Below, piece after piece: positions 1 through 8,690 of a DNA stretch of 64,000 nt. Numbering within the stretch: position 1 is the stretch's first letter; every line of letters begins with the position of its first letter. The stretch covers positions 124,001 through 188,000 of the forward strand of contig CAWJUH010000007.1 in assembly GCA_963846005.1 (NCBI GenBank). Reading direction: 5' to 3'. The position numbers and the translations under genes are program-made. The notes beneath the pieces were generated by a model that did no database searches, was not told where the DNA came from, and saw only the letters and a program-made list of their open reading frames with translations. Source of the stretch: CAVSUR01 sp963846005 (lineage in GTDB: Bacteria > Actinomycetota > Actinomycetes > Streptosporangiales > Streptosporangiaceae).

Positions 1-1
1 G

Positions 2-601
2 CCTCAGGTCTGGCTCCAGGAGATGATGACCGGACCGCCCTACACCGGCGCCCTGACCGGCCGGTTCCGCGCTGCCGTGGACCAGCTGGCGGGCCCGGGC
101 CGGTGGGTGATGACCCGGGAGATGGGCTGGTGGCCGGTCAGCTTCCCCGGCTTCGACGATGTCCCCTACGGTGACAGCTGGCATGTCGAAGGCGGCTGGT
201 TCCGCCACCATCCCTGGTCGCCCGAGCAAGCACTGCTCAACCTGTTCTGCTTTTCGGCCGTGGCCCCCGGTGGCGGCGGCACTCTGCTGGCCGAGGGCTC
301 GCACCACCTGGCCGCCCGCATCCTCTGGGACGCGGAGCCGGGCGGGCTGGAGGCCGGCGACTTCGACGAGCCCCTGACCGCCATCCTCAGTCAGCAGGGC
401 TGGCCGGGCATAGCCGAGGTGGTCGCCGATGAGGGCGACGTGGTGCTGGCACACCCGCTGGTGTTCCACTCCGCCAGCCCGAATCACGGAACCCGCCCCC
501 GGGTCATGGCCCAGCCCGCCTTCAGCATGAGCCAGCCTAGGCGCACCGAGGGCGACGGCCTCTACCCGGTCGAGATCCCGCTGGCCCGCGCCCGCCCGTG
601 A
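2..601 (+). CDS. Phytanoyl-CoA dioxygenase-like protein (5' partial)
   Basis: This looks like the C-terminal part of a PhyH-family Fe(II)/2-oxoglutarate oxygenase. The reading frame is open to the left edge, so the true start lies outside the window; the first ATG inside it is at 23. A WHVEGG segment (His about residue 54 from that ATG) fits the proximal iron ligands of an HxD/E motif. A later FHSASPNHG segment followed by TRPR fits the distal histidine and the arginine that binds the 2-oxoglutarate carboxylate. The substrate cannot be told. A DUF1801 gene converges on it downstream. Assignment to the oxygenase superfamily is fairly safe; the exact subfamily is inference. Confidence 0.6.
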   Translation, partial: PQVWLQEMMTGPPYTGALTGRFRAAVDQLAGPGRWVMTREMGWWPVSFPGFDDVPYGDSWHVEGGWFRHHPWSPEQALLNLFCFSAVAPGGGGTLLAEGSHHLAARILWDAEPGGLEAGDFDEPLTAILSQQGWPGIAEVVADEGDVVLAHPLVFHSASPNHGTRPRVMAQPAFSMSQPRRTEGDGLYPVEIPLARARP

Positions 602-656
602 GCGCAGGGCGGCCGGGCCCGGCCGTGAGCCGGCATCGACGGTCCCGGCGAGCCCG

Positions 657-1061
657 CTAGAACGGCCTGGCCCGGCGGGCCTTGACCTTGCGCCAGCCGC
701 CGGCCCGGTTGTTGGCGATGATCTGGCGGAACATCGCGGTCAGCGCGGAGGCGTTGATGGCCTCGCCGCGGCGGACGGCGACCGTGCGGGCGGTGGAGTT
801 ACCGTGCCCGCCGGTGATGATCCCCTCCGGGTCGGGCACGATCGCGCCGTCGTAGAGAAAGACGTTCACGTGATCGCGGGCCGCCAGCAGCGCGCAGATG
901 TTGCCGTCCAGCACGAAGTAGGGCTGCCGGGCCCGCTTGATGGTCTCGGTGACTCCGGGGTCAGCCTCGTGCACGAGAGTGCGGACTTCGCGGCAGATGT
1001 CCTGCTGCCAGTCCGGCAGCGTGCCGATGTAGTCGTCCACCCGCGGATCCCGGCTGGCCAT
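657..1061 (-). CDS. DUF1801 domain-containing protein
   Basis: A 134-residue protein with the pattern of the DUF1801 (YdhG-like) family: an N-terminal segment ending in VDDYIGTLPDWQQDICREVR, then an ETIKRARQPYFVLDGN core and a basic C-terminus (KVKARRARPF). The family is small, soluble and without an established reaction. I chose the ATG at 1061, in front of MASRDPRV; an in-frame GTG at 1070 would add three residues. Its upstream region holds the 17-bp inverted repeat at 1138-1190. It converges on the dioxygenase-like gene to the left. Confidence 0.7.
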   Translation of the reverse strand: MASRDPRVDDYIGTLPDWQQDICREVRTLVHEADPGVTETIKRARQPYFVLDGNICALLAARDHVNVFLYDGAIVPDPEGIITGGHGNSTARTVAVRRGEAINASALTAMFRQIIANNRAGGWRKVKARRARPF

Positions 1062-1137
1062 GTTGCCCACCGTAACGCAGCCGCCAGCCCCGCCCCCGGC
1101 GCCCCGCCCCCGGCGCTTCGCGCCGGCGCCCGATGTC

Positions 1138-1190
1138 CATGATCTCGGTAACTTCTCCGCACATGCGCCTGAAAAGTTACCGAGATCATG
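1138..1190. repeat. Perfect 17-bp inverted repeat, intergenic
   Basis: The arms CATGATCTCGGTAACTT (1138-1154) and its exact reverse complement (1174-1190) flank a 19-nt spacer, which itself pairs partly, so the whole 53 bp is close to a palindrome. It is far less GC-rich than its surroundings. It lies between the stop of the downstream taurine-dioxygenase-like gene and the start of the DUF1801 gene, both on the minus strand. It could be a terminator stem, an operator or a dispersed intergenic repeat; no T-run follows the stem. Confidence 0.75.
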
Positions 1191-1256
1191 AACTCGCCGA
1201 GCCGGGCGCCGGCGGGCCGGGCGCCGGCGGGGCCGGGCGCCGGCGGGGCGGCCGGG

Positions 1257-2213
1257 TCAGGCGGCGAGGGCCGAGTAGGCGCTGGCGTCGCCCTTGCGGA
1301 CCGCGCTGGTGTCGCCGGAGATGCCGACCGGGACGTCACCGGCCACCGTGATCCGGTGCATCAGCCGCGGCAGGTCGTCGTAGTCGGCCACGGCATAGTG
1401 CTGGGTGGCCCGGTTGTCCCAGATCGCGATGTCGCCGTCGGCCCAGGTCCACCTGACCGTGTTCTCCAGCCGGGTGATGTGCCGCTGCAGCACGCCGAAC
1501 AGCTCGGCGGAGTCGGCCGTGCTCAGCCCGGTGAAGGACCGGACGAAGTGGCCGAGCAGCAGCGACGGCTCGCCGGTCTCCGGGTGCACCCGGACCACCG
1601 GGTGCTCGGTCTCGAACTCCAGGTGGCGGAACTCAGCGCGGTAGTCCTGCTCCCTGACGTCCACGCCGCCGAGCTGCGGGCGCTCCGCCGCGTAGTCGTA
1701 CAGGTTGGAGTGCACCGCGCGCAGCTGGCCGGCCAGGGCGGCCAGCGCCGGGTGCAGCCGCCGGTAGGCCTCCACCGTGTTCGCCCACACCGTGGTGCCG
1801 CCGTACGGCGGCAGCGTGACCGCCCGCAGCACGCTGATGGCCGGCACCCGGTCGACGAACGTGACGTCGGTATGCCAGCTGTTGGCCTTGCCCTGCTCGG
1901 AGTCGATCGGCAGCACGGCCTGCCCGTCGCCGGCCACCGTCGGGTGCGGGCGGGTCAGCGGGCCGAGCAGCCGGGTGAACGCGACCTGGCCTTCGTCGGT
2001 GAGGTGGTGCTGGCCGCGCAGAAACACCACCCGGTGGCGCAGCAGCGCGGCGCGCAGCTCGGCCACTGCCTCCGGCGCGAGGCCGCCGCCCGCGCGCAGG
2101 CCGCTGACGGTGGCGCCGATCACGCCGCCGACCTGCCGGACCTCGAGGTGGCGGTACGGGCCTGCGAGTCCGGCGGCGCGGTCGGCCGGGGGACGGTCGT
2201 GCAGCTGGGTCAT
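1257..2213 (-). CDS. TauD/TfdA-family dioxygenase
   Basis: A 318-residue Fe(II)/2-oxoglutarate dioxygenase of the TauD/AtsK type. These enzymes hydroxylate sulfonates, alkyl sulfates or related small acids next to the heteroatom, releasing sulfite, sulfate or an aldehyde. The iron ligands are visible as NSWHTDVTF (HxD) and TQHYAV (distal His), with RLMHRITVAGD supplying the 2-oxoglutarate arginine. The ATG at 2213 is preceded by a GAAAGG ribosome-binding site about 7 nt upstream; the open frame continues upstream but lacks conserved sequence. It stands alone with no transport genes beside it, so the substrate is not indicated. An AT-rich island at 2262-2300 probably carries its promoter. Confidence 0.85.
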   Translation of the reverse strand: MTQLHDRPPADRAAGLAGPYRHLEVRQVGGVIGATVSGLRAGGGLAPEAVAELRAALLRHRVVFLRGQHHLTDEGQVAFTRLLGPLTRPHPTVAGDGQAVLPIDSEQGKANSWHTDVTFVDRVPAISVLRAVTLPPYGGTTVWANTVEAYRRLHPALAALAGQLRAVHSNLYDYAAERPQLGGVDVREQDYRAEFRHLEFETEHPVVRVHPETGEPSLLLGHFVRSFTGLSTADSAELFGVLQRHITRLENTVRWTWADGDIAIWDNRATQHYAVADYDDLPRLMHRITVAGDVPVGISGDTSAVRKGDASAYSALAA

Positions 2214-2621
2214 GCCAGGCACCTTTCGTGTTCCGGAAGTCCTCGCCTCAATGTCCCGCTGCCCGCACCGCTTAGTCAAGTATTCCGATCTTTTTAATAG
2301 GGTTAGCTCAGTCACACCCGGGAGCTGAGCGACATCCCCGGGAAAGGGCCCGGCCGCGGCCGCGCGGGGGGTGGGCGCGGCCGCGGCCGGGGGCATCGGC
2401 GGCTGGTAACAGCCCGCGGCTAGAACTGGTCGGCCGAGTCGACGGCCTCGGTGGTGCATCCCTCCCTGTGCCGCACTGTGCGCGGTCTCTGGCCGTTGTA
2501 CGTCGCCGGCCGCGGGCGCGGTTCACCCCGGGCCGGGTGAACCGCCCTGAGCCGGTGAACACGCAGCCGGGCCGGGCCGGGCCGCCGGGCCGGTCTGCCC
2601 GGCCAGCCGGCGCACCTGGCG
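2214..2621. promoter_or_regulatory. Intergenic: AT-rich island and a GGTTCACC hairpin
   Basis: No gene is supported in these 408 bp. Bases 2262-2300 form a rare AT-rich island; read on the minus strand it contains TTGACT as a possible -35 element for the dioxygenase gene, with only a weak -10. At 2519-2544 ten-base arms (CGGTTCACCC and GGGTGAACCG) flank a 6-nt loop, giving a strong stem about 80 nt past the stop of the next gene on the minus strand. That stem may be a terminator or an operator. Confidence 0.4.
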
Positions 2622-3611
2622 TCAGTCCAGCGCGAGCGCGGCTGCGGCAGCCAGCACTCCTGCCGCCCGGCCGTGGTCGCCGGCGATCTCGGCGTCCAGG
2701 TCGGCCGCGGCGGCGCGGCCGGCGACCAGCCGGCAGAACTTCACTGCGCCGGCCACGATCCGCACCGGCTCGGCTTCGTTCCGGCCCTGGCTGGCTTCGT
2801 CCTGGTCGTGGTCGGCCGAGGCGGCCGCCGGCAGGTCCACGTCCCACGTGCCGCCGCCGGGCCCGGTGAGCACCAGCCGCAACGCGACGGGGGAGGCCAG
2901 CCCGGTGCGCGACGCGCCGAGCGGCAGCAACCGGACGGCCAGGTCGGTCATCAGCGCCAGCACGGGCGGATCGGGAGCCGACAGCGGCAGGCCCGCGGCC
3001 GCGCGGATGTCGTTCTCGTGCGTCCACAGCTCGAAGGCCCGGATGACCAGCAACGCGTCCAGCGGGACGCGCAGGCCGTGCATCGCGATCACCCCGGCCG
3101 CGTCCCGGCCGCCGGCCTCCCCGCGCGGGCCCTGCCGCCCGGCGGCGCGGGCCGGCGCCTGGGCCGCGACGGCGGCCTCGGCCTCGGCTGCGACGGCCGC
3201 CGCGGCCCGCCGCCATTGCGACCGGGTCCGGGCCGGCGGCACGCCGTCCTGCCGCCGGACAGCCGCCTCGGTGGCGGCGCGATGATCGGCCTCGGCCACC
3301 GCGGGATCGCCCGCCAGCGCCCGCCGGACGTCTTCCTCGACCCCGGTCAGGTGCCCGACCAGGCCCTGCACGTCCAGGCCGCGCAGCGCCGGACGGCGCC
3401 AGTCCGCGGCGGCCAGCACGCCGAGCGTGGCGTCCAGCGCGGCGGCCGCGCGGCGGAACGCCTCGACCGGGGAGATCTCCGCGACGGCAGGCACGGCCCG
3501 CCCGGCCCTCCTGGCCTGCAGCGAGGCCGTCAGCACCCGCTGGCGCAGCCCCGCGGGCAGCCCGGGCCCGGCCCCGTTCCCCCCAGCGTTCCCCCCAGCG
3601 GCGCCGGTCAT
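2622..3611 (-). CDS. Mycothiol maleylpyruvate isomerase-like (DinB-fold) protein coupled to ECF sigma
   Basis: A 329-residue protein of the TIGR03083/MDMPI N-terminal type, a DinB four-helix fold that in mycothiol-dependent isomerases binds a metal through histidines. Candidate ligands are the His in VGHLTGVEED and the WTHENDIR motif typical of this group. The middle is alanine-rich and probably helical. Its ATG overlaps the sigma-factor stop by four bases (ATGA, 3608-3611), so the two are translationally coupled. Such coupling suggests that it senses a signal for, or restrains, the sigma factor, but no transmembrane or zinc-anti-sigma motif is visible. The alternative is a stand-alone thiol-dependent enzyme in the sigma regulon. 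Confidence 0.65.
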   Translation of the reverse strand: MTGAAGGNAGGNGAGPGLPAGLRQRVLTASLQARRAGRAVPAVAEISPVEAFRRAAAALDATLGVLAAADWRRPALRGLDVQGLVGHLTGVEEDVRRALAGDPAVAEADHRAATEAAVRRQDGVPPARTRSQWRRAAAAVAAEAEAAVAAQAPARAAGRQGPRGEAGGRDAAGVIAMHGLRVPLDALLVIRAFELWTHENDIRAAAGLPLSAPDPPVLALMTDLAVRLLPLGASRTGLASPVALRLVLTGPGGGTWDVDLPAAASADHDQDEASQGRNEAEPVRIVAGAVKFCRLVAGRAAAADLDAEIAGDHGRAAGVLAAAAALALD

Positions 3612-4324
3612 GACGGCTCCAGCAGCTGACGGTCCAGGGCTGCGGCCAGCTTGCCCAGCGCCAGCCGCAGCCGCGACTTGACGGTGCCCTCGGGGATCCC
3701 GACCGCCGCGGCCACCTCCCGGCACGTCATCCCGCCGAAGTAGGCCAGCTCGACGACCCGGCGCTGGGCCTCGGGCAGCAGCCGGACGGCCGCCTGGACC
3801 CGGCTGACCGTATCGGCGGCCAGCACCTGCTCCGGCGGCGAGAGCCCGGGCTGCGGCGGAACCAGCTGCACGTGCCGTTGCTGGCGCGCGGCCCGCCGCA
3901 GCTCGCTGCGCAGCACGTCCACGGCCCGGTTCCTGGCCAGCACGCTCAGGTAGGCGCGCAGCGGCCCGGCCGACGGGTCATACCGGTCCGGGCGGGTCCA
4001 CAGCTCGACGAACACGTCCTGCACCACGTCCTGCGCACCGCAGGCGTCGCCCAGCACGCGCATGGCCCCGCCGTAGACCGCGGGGCCCAGCCGGTCGATG
4101 ATCTCGGCCAGCGCGTGATCGTCCCCGGCCGCCAGCCTGGCCGCCAGCCGCGCGTCGGCGTCCTGCACGTCACGGACGCTAACGCGTGGCAGTGCCGTCC
4201 GGCAATGCCCGGCGGCGGTGGAACGGCCTGCGGCCGGGGATTGCCCGGCGGCCAGGCCCGGCCCGGCCGCCGCGGGCCGGACGGCCGCCGCGCCCGGCCG
4301 GGCCCGTTCCAGCGTCGCGAGCAT
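3608..4324 (-). CDS. ECF RNA polymerase sigma factor (SigK/ECF19-like)
   Basis: A 238-residue extracytoplasmic-function sigma factor with two clear domains. Region 2 includes ALAEIIDRLGPAVYGGAMRVLGD-type helix sequence and DVVQDVFVELW for core binding and -10 recognition. Region 4 has LLPEAQRRVVELAYFGG and the helix-turn-helix REVAAAVGIPEGTVKSRL for the -35 element. I chose the ATG at 4324 because GGGAGG lies about 6 nt upstream; an ATG at 4360 also exists. The roughly 60 residues before region 2 are Ala/Pro/Gly-rich and may be partly untranslated. It is followed by a four-base overlapping DinB-fold gene. The SigK-like grouping rests on overall resemblance. Confidence 0.85.
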   Translation of the reverse strand: MLATLERARPGAAAVRPAAAGPGLAAGQSPAAGRSTAAGHCRTALPRVSVRDVQDADARLAARLAAGDDHALAEIIDRLGPAVYGGAMRVLGDACGAQDVVQDVFVELWTRPDRYDPSAGPLRAYLSVLARNRAVDVLRSELRRAARQQRHVQLVPPQPGLSPPEQVLAADTVSRVQAAVRLLPEAQRRVVELAYFGGMTCREVAAAVGIPEGTVKSRLRLALGKLAAALDRQLLEPS

Positions 4325-4470
4325 CCTGCCCTCCCGGGCGCCCGCGGGCCGGGCGCGCACCCTGGATACGCCGCCGCCCCGCCGCCCGGATCACCCGGCC
4401 GCCGTCACCCCGGCTGCGGGCCCGCGACCGGATACCCGGGAAGGCCCGGCCGCGCGCCGGGAGCAGCACG

Positions 4471-5985
4471 CTAGCGGTAGCGGCGGCCGTGCCGCAGCGT
4501 GGCCAGCCTCATGACCGTGCGGATGTCCTCCTCGGTCCGGCTGAACGAGGTCAGGTTCACCGGCGGCCGCAGCCACTGCCGGGTAATGGCCTTGGCCCGG
4601 GAGAACTCGCGCAGCCCGTCCGCGCCGTGGATGCGCCCGAACCCCGAGTCGCCAGAACCGCCGAACGGCAGCGCGGGCACGGCCGCGAACGAGATCACCG
4701 AGTTCACCGAGGTCATCCCCGACCGCAGCGACCGGGCCGCGGCCATCGCCCGGCGCCGGCTGGCGCTGTACACCGCGCCGCCGAGGCCGTACCGGCCCGC
4801 GTTGGCCCGCCGGACCGCCTCGGCCAGGTCGGCCACCGGAGTGACGGTCACGGTCGGGCCGAACGTCTCGTCGGTCACCGCCTTGCTCTCCTCCGGGACG
4901 TCCGCCAGGATCACCGGCTGCACGTACGGCCGCTGGATCGCGGCCAGCCCGCCGGCCAGCGCCCGCCCGCCGCGGGCCAGCGCGTCGGACACGTGCTCCT
5001 CGATCACCTCCGCCTGGCCGGGCAGCGTCATCGGGCCGTAGTCGGCCGCCCGGTCGTCGCCCGGCCGCAGCCGCCCGGCCCGCTCGGTGAGCTTGGCGCA
5101 GAACGCCTCGTAGACCTCCCGTGCCACGTACACCCGCTCCACCCCGACGCAGGTCTGCCCGGCGTTGGACATCGCGCCCCAGGCCGCCGCATCGGCGGCG
5201 GCGTCCAGGTCGGCGTCGGCCGCGACCAGCAGCGCGTCCTTGCCGCCGCACTCGGCGACCAGCGGAGTCAGGTTGGCCGCGCAGGCCGCCATCACCGTGC
5301 GCGCGGTGGCCGCCGACCCGGTAAACGCGATCTTGTCCACCGCGCTCGCGGCGAGCAGCGCGCCGGTCTCGCCGCCGCCGGTGAGCAGCTGCAGCACCGG
5401 CTCCTCCGGCACCACCTCGCGCAGCGCGCTGACCAGCCAGCTGCCGGTCGCCGGGGTGAGCTCGCTCGGCTTGAACACCACCGCGTTCCCGGCCGCGAGG
5501 GCGTAGGCGATCGAGCCGACCGGGGTGAACACCGGGTAGTTCCACGGCCCGATCACCCCGACTACGCCGAGCGGCTGGTACTCCAGCGTGGCCGCCTGGT
5601 TCAGGGCCAGCAGCCCGCTCGCGACCCGGCGCGGCCGCAGTACCCCGCGGGCGTGCCGGGCGGCCCAGTCGATGTGCACGACGGCCAGCAAGATCTCCAG
5701 CTGCGCGTCCGCCACCGGCTTGCCGGTCTCGGCGTGCACCAGCTCGGCGAGCCGCCCGGAGTACCGGATGATGTGCGACTTCCAGGCCAGCAGCCGCTGC
5801 CGGCGGCCCTTCCAGCCGAGCGGCTGCCACCACGCCGCGGCCTGCCGGGCCCGGGCCACGGTCCGCGCGACCTCGTCCTCCCCGGCCACGCCGAAGGCCC
5901 CGATCACCTCGCCGGTGGCCGGGTTCACCGAGTCGAAGGTGGCGGCCCGTCCGGCCGCCTGATGGGCCCACGCCGACGTCCTCAT
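4471..5985 (-). CDS. NAD(P)-dependent aldehyde dehydrogenase
   Basis: A 504-residue aldehyde dehydrogenase, oxidising an aldehyde to its acid with NAD(P)+. The catalytic glutamate sits in LVAECGGKDALL and the nucleophilic cysteine in SNAGQTCVGVERVYV. The PWNYPV and FKPSE segments of the Rossmann cofactor site are present, and the C-terminal LPFGGSGDSGFGR motif is intact. The ATG at 5985 begins where family homology begins. The C-terminus ends in a basic, partly hydrophobic tail, as in the succinate-semialdehyde/long-chain group. It runs divergently from the deaminase gene with a 124-bp gap. The substrate is not indicated by its neighbours. Confidence 0.88.
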   Translation of the reverse strand: MRTSAWAHQAAGRAATFDSVNPATGEVIGAFGVAGEDEVARTVARARQAAAWWQPLGWKGRRQRLLAWKSHIIRYSGRLAELVHAETGKPVADAQLEILLAVVHIDWAARHARGVLRPRRVASGLLALNQAATLEYQPLGVVGVIGPWNYPVFTPVGSIAYALAAGNAVVFKPSELTPATGSWLVSALREVVPEEPVLQLLTGGGETGALLAASAVDKIAFTGSAATARTVMAACAANLTPLVAECGGKDALLVAADADLDAAADAAAWGAMSNAGQTCVGVERVYVAREVYEAFCAKLTERAGRLRPGDDRAADYGPMTLPGQAEVIEEHVSDALARGGRALAGGLAAIQRPYVQPVILADVPEESKAVTDETFGPTVTVTPVADLAEAVRRANAGRYGLGGAVYSASRRRAMAAARSLRSGMTSVNSVISFAAVPALPFGGSGDSGFGRIHGADGLREFSRAKAITRQWLRPPVNLTSFSRTEEDIRTVMRLATLRHGRRYR

Positions 5986-6109
5986 CACCTGCACCACCGT
6001 CCCGCTGTCATCGCGCCGCCGACCGCGCCGTCCACAGCAGTAAAGCACCGGCCGGGATCGCCCCGGGTAGCGTGTAGCCGCACCCGGGCTGCCAGCGGGA
6101 AGGGCAATC

Positions 6110-6604
6110 ATGCCGCCACGAGCCAGCCAGCAGTGGCCACCCGGCGAGCGGGACGCGGACGCCCGCTGGCTCGGGCAGGCCATCGAGCTGTCCCGCCGCT
6201 GCCCGCCGTCGCAGACGGCCTTCAGCGTCGGCGCGGTGCTGGCCGGCCCGGACGGGCGGGTCATCGCCACCGGCTACTCACGGGAGCGCGACCCGGCCGA
6301 CCACGCCGAGGAGGTGGCGCTGGCCCGGGCCGGAGAGGCCGGCCTGCCGCGCGAGGTGCTGGCGCTGGCGACCCTGTACAGCTCGCTGGAGCCGTGCCTG
6401 CGCCGCGCGTCCCGGCCGCGGCCGTGCGCGGAGCTGATTGCCGCCGCCGGGATCGGCCGGGTGGTGCTGGCCTGGCGGGAGCCTCCGCTGTTCGTCCCGG
6501 GCGGTGGCGCGGAGTGGCTGCGCGGCCAGGGCGTGCTCGTTGCGGAAATAAGCGAGCTGGCCGGCCGGGCCCGGGCGGTGAACGCCCACCTGCTGGGGCG
6601 CTGA
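6110..6604 (+). CDS. RibD-like / nucleotide deaminase domain protein
   Basis: A 164-residue cytidine-deaminase-fold protein. The zinc site is visible as HAEEVAL (HAE, with the proton-shuttling Glu) and SLEPC followed eight residues later by PC. That wide PC-x8-PC spacing matches the deaminase domain of riboflavin biosynthesis RibD rather than free cytidine deaminase. There is no RibD reductase domain and no rib gene nearby, so it may act on another pyrimidine. A GGGAAGG ribosome-binding site precedes the ATG. It converges on the MFS transporter gene with a 12-bp gap. Confidence 0.75.
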   Translation: MPPRASQQWPPGERDADARWLGQAIELSRRCPPSQTAFSVGAVLAGPDGRVIATGYSRERDPADHAEEVALARAGEAGLPREVLALATLYSSLEPCLRRASRPRPCAELIAAAGIGRVVLAWREPPLFVPGGGAEWLRGQGVLVAEISELAGRARAVNAHLLGR

Positions 6605-6616
6605 CCTGTTCCGGCG

Positions 6617-8020
6617 CTACCGGGAGATGTCCTCCAGCGGCCGGCCGCTGGACCGCGGGCCGAGCAGCGCGATCAGGCCGGCGATGGCGCCGGTCACGCC
6701 GATGCCGGCGAACCCGGCGAAGAACGACACCGAGGCCACCACGGTCGGCAGCACCAGCGCGCCGACCGCCCCGCCGCCGTGCCCGAGCCCGTCCGACAGC
6801 GCGAACCCGCTGGCCCGGCCCCGGGTCGGGAACGACTCCGCGGTGTAGGTGTAGGCGACCTGCAGGTACAGCCCGAGCGCGAGCGCGGCCAGGAACGACC
6901 CGGTGACCAGCGCGGCCCCGCTGGCCAGGGTGCCGACCACGATCATGCCGGCCAGCCAGACCAGGGTCGAGGCGAAGATCAGCAGCCGCCGTTCCACCCG
7001 GTCGGCGACCGCGGCCATGATCAGTGCCCCGACCGGGTAGCCGATGGCGCCGACGCCGAGGTACAGGATCGAGCTGCCGATGTCGTGGCCGTGCGCGGCG
7101 AACAGCGTGGCGGCGTCACCGAGGAAGCCGTAGTTGCCGATGTACCAGAAGAACCACATGGCGACCAGCACGGCCAGGCGGCCGAGGTAGGGCTGGCTCA
7201 GCAAGGCGCCGAACGACATCCGGCCGGATTCCGGTCCGGCCTGCGCCGGCTGCGGCTCGGGCAGCTCGATGCCCTTGGCCCGGGCCCGGCGCTCCATCCG
7301 GGCCACGATCTCCTCGGCCTCCTGCGTCCGCCCGTGCAGCGCCAGCCAGCGGGGCGACTCGGGCAGCTCGAACCGGGCGGCGAAGCCGATCGCGGCGATG
7401 ACGCCGCCGATCACGAACAGCAGCCGCCAGCCGAAGGTGTAATTCGGCACCAGGGCCAGGGCCACGAACGGGGTGATGGCCTGGCCGATGATGCCGAGCA
7501 GGAAGGTCAGGTTGGTGATCCGCCCGCGCTGGCGGGCCGGGGCCAGCTCGCCGACGTAGGTGGAGACCAGGTTCAGGTCCGCGCCGACGCCCATCCCGGT
7601 CACGAACCGCCAGAGCGACAGGGTGACCACGCCGGTCGCGGTGGCGTCCAGGAACGACCCGGCCGCGGTGATCCCGATCGTGACCAGCAAGATCTTGAAC
7701 CGGCCGTACCGGTCGGACAGCCCGCCGATCAGCATCGACCCGACCGCGTAGCCGATCAGGCCGACGGCCAGCGCGACGAACGTGGCCTCGCCGCTGGACA
7801 GCCCGAACTGGATGCTGATGGCGGGCATCGCGTAGCCGATGTCGGCGATGTCGAAGAAGGTGAAGAAGTAGCCGACGCCGATGATGACCAGGTAGACGCC
7901 GGGCAGCGTCCAGACCGGTATCCGGTCCTGGCGGGCGAGGATCAGCGCCGCGGTGGCCGGGGCGCCGCCCGCGCTCTCTGCCCCGGCCCCCGGCCCGGGA
8001 GCCCGGTGAGGTTCGTCCAC
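6617..8020 (-). CDS. MFS transporter (sugar/organic-acid porter type)
   Basis: A 467-residue major facilitator protein with about 12 membrane helices. The loop between helices 2 and 3 carries GGLSDRYGRFK, the MFS signature, and a SPRWL segment follows helix 6, as in sugar-porter and metabolite:proton symporter families. The cytoplasmic N-terminus is Ala/Gly/Pro-rich. The start is a GTG at 8020 with a poor ribosome-binding site, so it could lie slightly downstream. It probably moves an organic acid or sugar with protons; the substrate is unknown. Confidence 0.85.
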   Translation of the reverse strand: MDEPHRAPGPGAGAESAGGAPATAALILARQDRIPVWTLPGVYLVIIGVGYFFTFFDIADIGYAMPAISIQFGLSSGEATFVALAVGLIGYAVGSMLIGGLSDRYGRFKILLVTIGITAAGSFLDATATGVVTLSLWRFVTGMGVGADLNLVSTYVGELAPARQRGRITNLTFLLGIIGQAITPFVALALVPNYTFGWRLLFVIGGVIAAIGFAARFELPESPRWLALHGRTQEAEEIVARMERRARAKGIELPEPQPAQAGPESGRMSFGALLSQPYLGRLAVLVAMWFFWYIGNYGFLGDAATLFAAHGHDIGSSILYLGVGAIGYPVGALIMAAVADRVERRLLIFASTLVWLAGMIVVGTLASGAALVTGSFLAALALGLYLQVAYTYTAESFPTRGRASGFALSDGLGHGGGAVGALVLPTVVASVSFFAGFAGIGVTGAIAGLIALLGPRSSGRPLEDISR

Positions 8021-8105
8021 AGAGCTTCTGCCCTACCCGCGCTGCGGCGCCCAAACGTCGCCGCCGGGGCAGCGGCCGCCGGGCCGGCCTGGCTAGGGTC
8101 GGGCC

Positions 8106-8654
8106 ATGAGCCGGCTCCCGTTGTTGCGCTACGACGACCTCGACCCCGCCCGCCGCCAGGTCTGGGACGCGATCACCGGTTCGCGCGGCGCCGGGGTCGT
8201 CGACGCCGGCGGCCACCTGACCGGCCCGTTCAACGCGTTCGTGCACGCCCCGCAGGCCGGTGCCCGGCTGTCGGCGCTCGGCGCGGCGCTGCGGTTCGGC
8301 ACCTCGCTCGGGCCGCGGCTGACCGAGATCGCGATCGTCACGGTGGCGGCCCGCTGGGAAGCTGATTTCGAATGGCACGAGCACGCGCGGATGGCCCGCG
8401 CCCAGGGCGTGCCGGACGCGGCCGTCGCCGCCATCGGCCGCGGCGATGACCCGGCCTTCACCGATCCCGCCGACCGGGCGGTCCACGCCGCGGCCCGCCA
8501 GCTCGCGCGGACCGGGCACCTCGACGCCGCCGCTTATGCGGCCGCGCAGGCGATGTTGGGCGATGCGGGCATGGTCGAGCTGGTGGCGCTGTGCGGGTAC
8601 TACAGCCTGGTCGCGTTCGTGCTGAACGCCTTCGGGGTGCCGCCCGCCGTCTAG
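8106..8654 (+). CDS. Carboxymuconolactone decarboxylase family protein
   Basis: A 182-residue all-helical CMD/AhpD-fold protein. The conserved FEWHEHARMARAQGV segment gives the family's E-x2-H pattern, and PADRAVHAAARQL and VALCGYYSLVAFVLNAF match the C-terminal helices. The CxxC pair of the peroxidase AhpD is absent, so a thiol-based peroxidase function is unlikely. Members of this branch act in aromatic ring-cleavage pathways or are uncharacterised. It starts 85 bp from the divergent MFS gene. Confidence 0.8.
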   Translation: MSRLPLLRYDDLDPARRQVWDAITGSRGAGVVDAGGHLTGPFNAFVHAPQAGARLSALGAALRFGTSLGPRLTEIAIVTVAARWEADFEWHEHARMARAQGVPDAAVAAIGRGDDPAFTDPADRAVHAAARQLARTGHLDAAAYAAAQAMLGDAGMVELVALCGYYSLVAFVLNAFGVPPAV

Positions 8655-8690
8655 CGCCGCCCGCGGCCGGGCAGGCCGGGCAGCTGCCGG

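Noticed and set aside
1188..2297. Plus-strand frame antisense to the TauD-like gene
   Set aside because: It has no conserved motifs, and the opposite strand has a full set of dioxygenase residues.
4186..6906. A 906-codon plus-strand frame opposite the sigma and aldehyde dehydrogenase genes
   Set aside because: It is antisense to well-conserved genes, rich in Arg/Pro/Gly/His, and lacks any domain; it reflects third-position GC bias.
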